Shown here piece after piece: positions 55,130 to 64,000 of a stretch of 64,000 bases of DNA. Below the pieces are notes generated by a model that saw nothing but the letters and a program-made list of their open reading frames with translations, was not told the origin of the DNA and made no database searches. Position numbers and translations under genes: made by a program. Positions within the stretch are counted from its first letter, which is position 1. Every line of letters begins with the position of its first letter. The DNA is from Salipiger bermudensis (GTDB lineage Bacteria; Pseudomonadota; Alphaproteobacteria; Rhodobacterales; Rhodobacteraceae): the NCBI RefSeq assembly GCF_020171625.1, contig NZ_JAIUZY010000005.1, positions 248,001-312,000 of the forward strand, in the 5' to 3' direction.

Positions 55130-56359
55130 TCAGGACCGGTAATCGGCGTTGATCGAGATATAGCCGTGGGTCAGGTCGCAGGTCCAGACGGTGGCCTTGC
55201 CGGCCCCGAGGCCGAGGTCGACGTTCACCGCGATCTCTGGCTGTTTCATCAGTGCCGCGCCGTCTTCTTCCTTGTAGGACGGGGCGACCCAGCCGTTCTC
55301 GGCAACCAGAACGTCGCCGAAGCGGATGGTGAGCCTGTCGCGGTCGGCGGCGGCGCCGGACTTGCCCACCGCCATGACGATGCGGCCCCAGTTCGGATCC
55401 TCGCCGGCGATGGCGGTCTTGACCAGCGGCGAGTTGGCGATGGCGAGCGCATGGGTTCGGGCGTCGGCGTCGGTCTTCGCGCCGGTGACGTTCACGGTGA
55501 CGAACTTGGTCGCCCCCTCGCCATCGCGGACCACCTGGTGCGCGAGATCGAAGAACACGCCCTCGAGCGCCTGGGCGAAATCGCTGTCAGCCTGCGTGAC
55601 CTCGACGTTGGAGGCGCCGGTGGCGCCCATCAGCAGCGTGTCCGAGGTCGAGGTGTCGCTGTCGACGGTGATGCAGTTGAAGCTGCGGTCGTTGATCTCG
55701 GAGACCATGCTCTGCAGGTCGCCGCGCGACACCTTGGCGTCGGTAAAGATGTAGACCAGCATCGTCGCCATGTCGGGGGCGATCATCCCCGAGCCCTTGG
55801 CGAAGCCGGCGATCTTCACCTCGCCGTCGGGCAGCGCCACGGTGGCGCAGGCGCCCTTGGGGAAGGTGTCGGTGGTCATGATGGCGCGCGCCGCCTCGGC
55901 GCCCTTGCCGGGCGCCAGCGCCGTGACCAGCTCATCGACCTTGGCGGTGATGCGGTCATGCGGCAGGCGCTCGCCGATCACGCCGGTGGAGCTGGTGAAG
56001 ACCCTCGCCTCGGGCAGGCCGGTGGCCTTGGCCACGGCGGCGCAGATCGCCGCCACCGACTCGTCGCCGGCCTTGCCGGTAAACGCGTTGGAGTTGCCCG
56101 AGTTGACGATGATCGCCGCGCCCTCGTCGCTGTCGCCGCCGATCTTCGACTGGCAGTCGAGCACGTTGGCCGAGCGGGTGGCGGAGCGGGTGAAGACCCC
56201 GGCAACGGTGCTGCCGGGATCGAGCAGGGTCAGCATCACGTCGGTTCGCCCGGCATATCGGACCCCCGCGGAGACCGAAGCGAAGCGGACCCCGTCGATC
56301 ACCGGAAGCTCCGGGAAGGCGGCAGGGGCGAGGGGCGAAACGGACGTGATCTTGGCCAA
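55130..56359 (-). CDS. argJ: Bifunctional ornithine acetyltransferase/N-acetylglutamate synthase
   Basis: The 409-residue precursor self-cleaves into two chains and recycles acetyl groups between N-acetylornithine and glutamate in arginine synthesis. The cleavage site is KGSGMIAPDMATMLV-like: the Thr of MATML (residue about 198) becomes the N-terminal nucleophile. TSSTGVIGE and the C-terminal GEDPNWGRI are further signatures. The start codon is TTG (56359-56357), five bases after GGAGG, and directly follows the parvulin stop codon. I see no ATG that would give the family N-terminus. Confidence 0.94.
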   Translation of the reverse strand: MAKITSVSPLAPAAFPELPVIDGVRFASVSAGVRYAGRTDVMLTLLDPGSTVAGVFTRSATRSANVLDCQSKIGGDSDEGAAIIVNSGNSNAFTGKAGDESVAAICAAVAKATGLPEARVFTSSTGVIGERLPHDRITAKVDELVTALAPGKGAEAARAIMTTDTFPKGACATVALPDGEVKIAGFAKGSGMIAPDMATMLVYIFTDAKVSRGDLQSMVSEINDRSFNCITVDSDTSTSDTLLMGATGASNVEVTQADSDFAQALEGVFFDLAHQVVRDGEGATKFVTVNVTGAKTDADARTHALAIANSPLVKTAIAGEDPNWGRIVMAVGKSGAAADRDRLTIRFGDVLVAENGWVAPSYKEEDGAALMKQPEIAVNVDLGLGAGKATVWTCDLTHGYISINADYRS

Positions 56360-57268
56360 TTAGTCCTCCAGGAGCTGCATGTTCGAAAGCGCCGAGACGT
56401 CGGCCTCGGACTTGTCCATGCGGGTGACTTCCGCCGATGCGAGGGTTTCGTCAATATATTTCTCGACCGCCTGCTGCTGCAGCGACATCTCGATCTCGCC
56501 GCGCACTTCGTCCAGCGTCGGGGCTTCCTTGGCGCGGGTCTCGTTGAGCTTGATCACGTGCCAGCCGAACTGGGTCTGCACCGGCTCGGAGACCGCGCCG
56601 TCCTCGAGCGCCTCGACGGCCTCCTGGAACGGCTCGACCATCATGCCGGCCGAGAACCAGCCAAGCTCGCCACCGTTGGGGCCGGAGGGGCCGGTGGACT
56701 TCTCGCGCGCGAGCTCAGCGAAATCGGCGCCGCCGTTCAGCTCTTCGACCAGCGCCTGCGCTTCTTCCTCGGTCTCCACGAGAATGTGCGAGGCGTTGAA
56801 CTCCTTGCCCATGTCTTCGCCGGTGTAGTCGGCCTCGTAGGCCTCCTGGACCGCCTCGTCGGTGACGGCGTCCTCGGCCACCGCCTTGACGACCTCTCCG
56901 GCCAGCAGGGCGCGGCGCTCGTTGTCGATCGACAGCGTCACGCGCTTGGTCTCGACGGCGTTCTCGTCCTGTGCGAGGGCGGCCTGACGCACCAGCTGGT
57001 CGAGGATGCCATCCCAGAGCGCCTCATCGCCAAGCTGTTGATATTGCTCGGGCAGCGTGGCCCGGACCATCAGCATGTGGCCGAGGGTGATGTCTTCGCC
57101 GTTGACCGTGGCCACGACGGTGTCGAGATCCATGGACTGGGTCTGACCCTGGGCCTGATCCGCGGTCTGGTCCTGAGACTGGTCTTGGGCCTGATCCTGG
57201 GCCTGCGCCGGCATCGCCATGGTGAAGGCCAGGGCGGCGGCGGAGAGCGTGGTGAGTGTTTTGCGCAT
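56360..57268 (-). CDS. Parvulin-type peptidyl-prolyl isomerase, exported
   Basis: The 302-residue protein has a signal peptide (LTTLSAAALAFTMAMPAQAQ) followed by a Gln/Asp tract of QDQ repeats (about residues 24-44). A SurA-like N-terminal helical part follows. The parvulin domain (about 150-250) contains FNASHILVETEEEAQ, FAELAREKSTGPSGPNGGEL and VQTQFGWHVIKL. It would assist folding of envelope proteins in the periplasm. AAAGGA nine bases before 57268 supports the start. The argJ start codon follows its stop codon with no gap, and secA is divergent upstream. Confidence 0.9.
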   Translation of the reverse strand: MRKTLTTLSAAALAFTMAMPAQAQDQAQDQSQDQTADQAQGQTQSMDLDTVVATVNGEDITLGHMLMVRATLPEQYQQLGDEALWDGILDQLVRQAALAQDENAVETKRVTLSIDNERRALLAGEVVKAVAEDAVTDEAVQEAYEADYTGEDMGKEFNASHILVETEEEAQALVEELNGGADFAELAREKSTGPSGPNGGELGWFSAGMMVEPFQEAVEALEDGAVSEPVQTQFGWHVIKLNETRAKEAPTLDEVRGEIEMSLQQQAVEKYIDETLASAEVTRMDKSEADVSALSNMQLLED

Positions 57269-57316
57269 CGAATAAGGTCCTTTCGGGTCCTTCGTGGTCT
57301 GCCCGCGAGGGCAACG

Positions 57317-57345
57317 TTGACACTTTCTGGGGCGCGCCTTACATG
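57317..57345 (+). promoter_or_regulatory. Likely secA promoter
   Basis: A perfect TTGACA (57317-57322) is followed after 17 bases by TACATG (57340-57345), leaving a leader of about 105 bases before the secA ATG. No SecM-like reading frame was recognised in that leader. Confidence 0.5.
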
Positions 57346-57458
57346 CCCATAAGGCTCTGCAAGGCCGACCGTTCCCCTGTGTCATATGGGCTGTGTTCGA
57401 GGCGGGCAAGCGGATGCCACGACGAAAACACGACTTTGTCAGACAGGAACGGGCAGGT

Positions 57459-60206
<2,748 letters not shown>

Positions 60207-60218
60207 CCACACCATCTC

Positions 60219-60252
60219 CGTCAGGTCCGGCAAACCCGTGCCGGACCTGACG
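60219..60252 (+). terminator. Hairpin after secA
   Basis: A perfect 14-bp stem (60219-60232 with 60239-60252, six-base loop) lies 12 bases after the secA stop. Only AATTG follows instead of a T-run, so termination may be partial. Confidence 0.6.
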
Positions 60253-60301
60253 AATTGACTCCTTCCTTACGCCCAACCGGCGCCTTATTTCAGCGCGATT
60301 G

Positions 60302-60318
60302 GTTTACCGTTGGTAAAC
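60302..60318. promoter_or_regulatory. Short inverted repeat before the secreted protein gene
   Basis: GTTTACC and GGTAAAC flank a GTT spacer, about 24 bases before the ATG at 60343. It could be an operator or simply chance. Confidence 0.25.
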
Positions 60319-60342
60319 GGTGGAACACGAGCGGAGGGTGCA

Positions 60343-61332
60343 ATGGCACGGCTCAACAGCACATATCTCCTTGCGGCAGCGACCGCCGGCGCCGCGCTGG
60401 CGATCGTCTTCTTCACGCAGGGCGAGGAGATCACCGTGTCGGCGGAACGTGCGCCCGAGCGCCGGGTCGTGGTCAGCGACATCACCGACACCTCCTCCGC
60501 CGTGCCGCTGCGAGTGCCGCCTGACGCCCTCAACCGCGTCGGCGGGATCGACCCGATCAACACCGCCGCCACCGCACCCGGTGCGGACTTCGCGGCGAAC
60601 ATCGTGACCGCGCGGTCCGAGGCGCAGCCGGAGCGGCGCGCTGCCGCGCCGGACTGCCATGTGCAGTTCAGCGCCGAGCCCCGCGCCGGGGCCATGGTGG
60701 CGCTGTCGCTGAAGGCACCGTGCTACGGCTCCGAGCAGGTCACCATCCATCATCAGGGCCTCATGTTCACCGAGATCACCGGCCCGGAGGGGCAGTTGTC
60801 GGTCGACGTGCCGGCGCTGGCGCAGAAGGCGATCTTCATCGCGGCCTTCGACAATGACGACGGCGCCACCGCCGTGGCCGAGGTGCCGGCCCTGCCGTTC
60901 TACGACCGGGTCGCCCTGCAATGGCGCGGCGACAGCGGCCTGCAACTGCACGCCCGCGAGTTCGGCGCCGACTATTTCTCGGAAGGCCACGTCTGGGCCG
61001 GCGCAACCGGGGACATGGGCCGTACCGCCAAAGGGGTGGGCGGCTTCCTGACGCGGCTCGGAAACCCCGATACGCCGACCCCGCGGATCGCCGAGATCTA
61101 CAGCTTCCCCGCCGGCGCCGCCCGAAAGACCGGAGAGGTCGCCATCACCGTCGAGGCCGAGCTGAGCGATGGCAACTGCGGCAAACCCGTCGAGGCCCAG
61201 ACCCTCGAGCTGCGCGGCGAGGACGGGCTGCGGGTGCATGACCTCGACCTCGATCTGCCAGCCTGCGACAGTGTCGGCGACTTTCTGGTGTTGAAAAACC
61301 TCATCGAAAACCTGAAGATCGCCGGCAACTGA
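60343..61332 (+). CDS. Secreted or anchored envelope protein, function unknown
   Basis: The 329-residue protein starts with a signal or anchor helix (STYLLAAATAGAALAIVFF). A Pro/Ala-rich stretch (about 25-95) follows, then a beta-rich region with CHVQFSAEPRAGAMVALSLKAPC, HHQGLMFTEITGPEG, and FYDRVALQWRGDSGLQLHA in separate parts. Four cysteines in the exported part could form disulfides. GGAGG six bases before the ATG fixes the start. Similar genes next to secA in related genomes are sometimes called translocase, to my memory, but I see nothing enzymatic. It is 20 bp upstream of the OmpA-family gene. Confidence 0.7.
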   Translation: MARLNSTYLLAAATAGAALAIVFFTQGEEITVSAERAPERRVVVSDITDTSSAVPLRVPPDALNRVGGIDPINTAATAPGADFAANIVTARSEAQPERRAAAPDCHVQFSAEPRAGAMVALSLKAPCYGSEQVTIHHQGLMFTEITGPEGQLSVDVPALAQKAIFIAAFDNDDGATAVAEVPALPFYDRVALQWRGDSGLQLHAREFGADYFSEGHVWAGATGDMGRTAKGVGGFLTRLGNPDTPTPRIAEIYSFPAGAARKTGEVAITVEAELSDGNCGKPVEAQTLELRGEDGLRVHDLDLDLPACDSVGDFLVLKNLIENLKIAGN

Positions 61333-61352
61333 AGGGCGATCGGGAACATCTC

Positions 61353-62906
61353 ATGAGACTGCTTCGTGCGGCGATCTTCGCCGCACTTTTCATTGCCGGC
61401 GCGCCCCTCTGGGCCCAGGACATCGCGCTGCGCTCGCGCGATGGCGGGATCGAGCTGAGCGGCACGCTGCTTGGGTTCGACGGAGAGTTCTACCGCATCG
61501 AGACCCGCTACGGCGAGCTGACCGTCGACGCCTCGGGTGTGCTCTGCGACGGCCCGGGCTGCCCGTCTCTTACCGATTTCGTCGCCGAGATGCGGGTCTC
61601 GGGCTCGGCCACCATCGGCGACGTGCTGATGCCCGCCCTGATCGAGGGCTTTGCCCTGCGCAACGGCCTGACCGCCGAGCGCGAGCCGCTCGGAGAGGGG
61701 CGGTTCCGCTACCTCCTCAGCGATCCGGACGAGGCGCGCGTGGTCGGACGGTTCCAATTCCACCTGACCAGCACCGATGGCGGGTTCGCCGACCTGCTCG
61801 CCGACGAGGCCGATATGGTCATGGCGCTGCGCGAGATCCGGCCCGAAGAGCGCAGCGCCGCGCAGGAGGCCGGGCTGGGCGACCTGTCGGAGGTCAATCG
61901 CAGCCGGGTGCTGGCGCTCGACGCGATGATCCCGGTGGTGGCGCAGACCAACCCGGTCGACGCGATTTCGCTGGCGGTGCTGGCCGAGGTGCTCTCGGGC
62001 CAGGCCGACAACTGGCGCGCGCTCGGCGGTCCGGATGCGCCAGTGGTCCTGCACCTGCGCAATGCCAGCTCGGGGCTGTCGCAGGGCATCGAGGACCGGC
62101 TGCTGCGGCCCTCGGGGCTGGTGCTCGGGGGCGAGATCAAGCGCCACGGCGGCAATGCCGCGCTGTCCGAGGCGGTTTCCCGCGATCCGCTGGGCATCGG
62201 ACTGGCAAGCTATTCCGAGATCGGCAACACCAAGCCGCTGCGCCTCACCGGCAGTTGCGGGTTCGAGCTGCGCGGACAACGCGCGGCGATCAAGACCGAG
62301 GACTACCCGCTCACGGCGCCGATGTTTCTCTACCTGCCCGCGCGGCGTCTGCCCGCGCTGGCGCGGGAGTTCCTCGCCTACACCCGCAGCGCCGCGGCGC
62401 AGATCGTGATCCGCCGCGCCGGGTTCGTGGACCAGATGCCCGAGGAGATCGCGCTGGCGCAACAGGGCGACCGGCTTGCCAACGCCATCGTCGTAGCCGA
62501 GGGCGATCAGGGTCTGGCGGGGCTGCAGCGTCTGGTCGCGACGCTCGCGCCGATGCGGCGGCTGACCACCTCGTTCCGGTTCGAGGAGGGCGAAACCGCG
62601 CTCGATGCGCAGTCGCGCTCGAACGTGCAGCAACTGGCGCGGGCGCTCGAGGCGGGCGAGTATGACGGGCGCGAACTGGTCTTCGTGGGCTTTTCCGACG
62701 CGCAGGGGGAGGCCGAGGCCAATCTCGAGATCGCCTATGATCGGGCCGAGGCGGTGCGCGCGGCGGTGCTGAACGCGGCCGAGGCGGCGGATCTCCGGCG
62801 CCTCGAGCTTGGGGTGGAGGCCTTTGGCGAGGCCATGCCCATGGCCTGCGACGACACGGTCTGGGGCCGGCAGGTGAACCGGCGCGTCGAGGTCTGGCTG
62901 CGCTGA
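61353..62906 (+). CDS. OmpA-family protein with substrate-binding-like domain
   Basis: The 517-residue exported protein (signal peptide RAAIFAALFIAGAPLWAQ) joins two modules. Residues about 80-390 look like a PstS-type periplasmic binding domain (SGSATIGDVLMPALIEGFA near the start, and LSGQADNWRALGGPDAPVVLH). The C-terminal part (about 400-517) is OmpA-like, with FEEGETALDAQSRSNVQQLA and DRAEAVRAAVL, and would bind peptidoglycan. It may hold a ligand-sensing domain at the cell wall. The ligand is unknown. It follows the unknown secreted gene by 20 bp and converges with radC. Confidence 0.8.
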   Translation: MRLLRAAIFAALFIAGAPLWAQDIALRSRDGGIELSGTLLGFDGEFYRIETRYGELTVDASGVLCDGPGCPSLTDFVAEMRVSGSATIGDVLMPALIEGFALRNGLTAEREPLGEGRFRYLLSDPDEARVVGRFQFHLTSTDGGFADLLADEADMVMALREIRPEERSAAQEAGLGDLSEVNRSRVLALDAMIPVVAQTNPVDAISLAVLAEVLSGQADNWRALGGPDAPVVLHLRNASSGLSQGIEDRLLRPSGLVLGGEIKRHGGNAALSEAVSRDPLGIGLASYSEIGNTKPLRLTGSCGFELRGQRAAIKTEDYPLTAPMFLYLPARRLPALAREFLAYTRSAAAQIVIRRAGFVDQMPEEIALAQQGDRLANAIVVAEGDQGLAGLQRLVATLAPMRRLTTSFRFEEGETALDAQSRSNVQQLARALEAGEYDGRELVFVGFSDAQGEAEANLEIAYDRAEAVRAAVLNAAEAADLRRLELGVEAFGEAMPMACDDTVWGRQVNRRVEVWLR

Positions 62907-62960
62907 CCTCGGGCGCGGGGCGGTGGCGTTGCCTGGCCCTCGAGCGTGTGTCTCGAGACA

Positions 62961-63716
62961 TCAAAGCAGCCCCTCGGCGCGAAAGCTGAGCTCACGCGAC
63001 CGGCCGATCACGAGGTGATCGTACAGGGTGATCCCGAGCGCCTCGGCGGCGATGCGGATCTGCTCGGTCATCTCGATATCGGCACCGCTCGGGGTCGGGT
63101 TGCCGGAGGGATGGTTGTGCACGAGGATCAGCGCCGAGGCGTTGAGTTCGAGCGCGCGTTTCACCACCTCGCGGGGATAGACCGGCACGTGATCCACCGT
63201 GCCCCGTGCCTGCGCCTCGTCGGCGATCAGCACGTTCTTGCGGTCGAGAAACAGGATGCGGAACTGCTCCGTCTCGCGGTGCGCCATCGTGGTCTGACAG
63301 TAAGTGAGCAAGGCATTCCAAGAGCTGACCACCGGGCGTTGCAACACCCGTGAGCGCGCCAGCCTGTGCGCCGCCGCCTCGACGAGCTTAAGCTCGGTGA
63401 TCACGGACTCCCCCACACCCGCGACAGCTCCCAGACGGTGTTCCGGGGCGGAAACCACGGCGTTGAAATCGCCGAAGGTCTCGAGCAGGACGCGCACCAA
63501 CGGCTTCACATCGCGCCGCGGAATGGCGCGGAATAGCAGCAGTTCGAGCATCTCGTAATCCGGCAGGGCATCGGCGCCGCCCTCTCGGAACCTTTGACGC
63601 AGGCGCGCGCGGTGGTCGCTCAGGTAGGAGGGCGCGGGTGCGTCGGGCGGCACCAGCGTTTCGTCCCCGCCGAACAGCGAGGCCTGACCATCGGCGAATT
63701 GCGAACCCTTTGCCAT
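62961..63716 (-). CDS. radC: RadC/JAB-domain protein
   Basis: The 251-residue protein has an N-terminal helix-hairpin-helix part (about 35-115, DYEMLELLLFRAIPRRDV) and a C-terminal JAB/MPN metal domain. The latter carries the signature ILVHNHPSGNPTPSGADIEMT (H-x-H...D) with an upstream catalytic Glu in REVVKRAL. RadC was named for DNA repair, but its activity is not settled. Length is typical. The start at 63716 is the natural one. It converges with the OmpA-family gene, and the DedA-like gene lies upstream on the same strand. Confidence 0.9.
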   Translation of the reverse strand: MAKGSQFADGQASLFGGDETLVPPDAPAPSYLSDHRARLRQRFREGGADALPDYEMLELLLFRAIPRRDVKPLVRVLLETFGDFNAVVSAPEHRLGAVAGVGESVITELKLVEAAAHRLARSRVLQRPVVSSWNALLTYCQTTMAHRETEQFRILFLDRKNVLIADEAQARGTVDHVPVYPREVVKRALELNASALILVHNHPSGNPTPSGADIEMTEQIRIAAEALGITLYDHLVIGRSRELSFRAEGLL

Positions 63717-63794
63717 GGCCGTCAGGGTGACGGATTTCAGGTTACAGAAAGGTTAAAGCTGGAGCGGTTCCGCCGGACAGGGGGAGGGACACGC

Positions 63795-64000
63795 TTATTC
63801 GCGGCTCTCGCTGCCTTCGCTGTCCTCGTGGCCCTCGCGGCGCACCCGGCGGCCATAGGTCGCTACGCGCCAGAGGTAGGTGCCGACCAGCGCCACCACC
63901 ACGAGGGTCGACAGCGGGTTGAGCCATTCGCTGACCGCCTCGTAGCTGCCCTCGAGCAAGTACCCGGCGAGCGTGAGAAGCGACGTCCAGATCACGGTGC
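63795..64000 (-). CDS. DedA-family membrane protein, C-terminal part (cut by window end)
   Basis: The frame is open through the right edge, and 67 residues are visible. They read WTSLLTLAGYLLEGSYEAVSE, then a membrane helix (LSTLVVVALVGTYLWRVATY) and a charged tail. The layout matches the end of DedA/SNARE-associated (VTT) inner-membrane proteins, in which WT..L..AGY-LG..Y is conserved. These proteins are thought to flip or recycle lipids such as undecaprenyl phosphate. The rest of the gene, including its acidic and arginine residues, lies outside the window. Confidence 0.75.
   Translation of the reverse strand, partial: TVIWTSLLTLAGYLLEGSYEAVSEWLNPLSTLVVVALVGTYLWRVATYGRRVRREGHEDSEGSESRE

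Overview
The window reads as a chromosomal segment of a high-GC alphaproteobacterium, most likely a Rhodobacteraceae (Roseobacter-group) member. Pointers are the gene orders gpmI-envC-ctpA-rppH and rimP-nusA-ylxR/L7Ae-infB, secA divergent from a parvulin/argJ/mutT group, a DUF1523-type membrane protein, and short intergenic repeats of a kind I associate with this family. The genus is not decided by anything I can see. Coding density is high, with about 54 protein genes. I found no rRNA, tRNA, CRISPR array, transposase or prophage gene.

Layout. (1) 1-8.9 kb: mixed housekeeping and envelope genes: end of a metallophosphoesterase, a small membrane protein, ExoD-like, AI-2E-family and YihY-family membrane proteins, a secreted COG3904-like protein, an exported protein with nineteen 23-residue MORN repeats, NAD synthetase, a small zincin and a 2OG-Fe(II) oxygenase. 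(2) 8.9-25.2 kb: a polysaccharide synthesis and export-type cluster. It holds glycosyltransferases of the GT2, GT4 and WecG types, two Gfo/Idh/MocA dehydrogenases, two sugar epimerase domains (one fused to a dehydrogenase), an SDR, a GMC oxidoreductase, an acyltransferase with an SGNH domain and an O-antigen-ligase-like membrane protein. Many neighbours overlap by 4 bp, so translation is probably coupled. (3) 25.2-31.1 kb: two small membrane proteins, a solitary creatinase, aspS and cfa. (4) 31.3-46.1 kb: carB, then a 783-bp repeat-rich gap, the gpmI-envC-ctpA-rppH group, gloA, dapD, a GlsB-type protein, a CaCA-family exchanger, an unknown 110-residue protein, dapE and a lipoamide-dehydrogenase-like flavoprotein. 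(5) 46.2-54.5 kb: rnr, the rimP-nusA-ylxR-infB operon with an attenuator-like terminator just before rimP, and a 42-residue conserved-looking protein. (6) 54.6-64 kb: mutT, argJ and a parvulin on the minus strand, secA with two secreted envelope proteins on the plus strand, then radC and the end of a DedA-like gene.

How it works together. The cluster in region 2 can activate or modify sugars, build a repeat unit, decorate it with acyl groups and polymerise or ligate it. No Wzx flippase, Wza/Wzc exporter or initiating phosphoglycosyl transferase lies in the window, so the pathway must be completed elsewhere. Regions 4-6 carry core metabolism (pyrimidine/arginine, glycolysis, lysine/diaminopimelate), cell-wall cleavage control, RNA turnover, translation and Sec export.

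The least ordinary features are: a 181-bp direct repeat with internal 21-bp inverted repeats between carB and gpmI; two back-to-back perfect palindromes (30 and 24 bp) before dapE; the dehydrogenase-epimerase fusion sitting in the same operon as an unfused pair of the same domain types; a four-cysteine motif in the GMC oxidoreductase; and the 42-residue protein after infB. I did not find a convincing new defence or mobile system.
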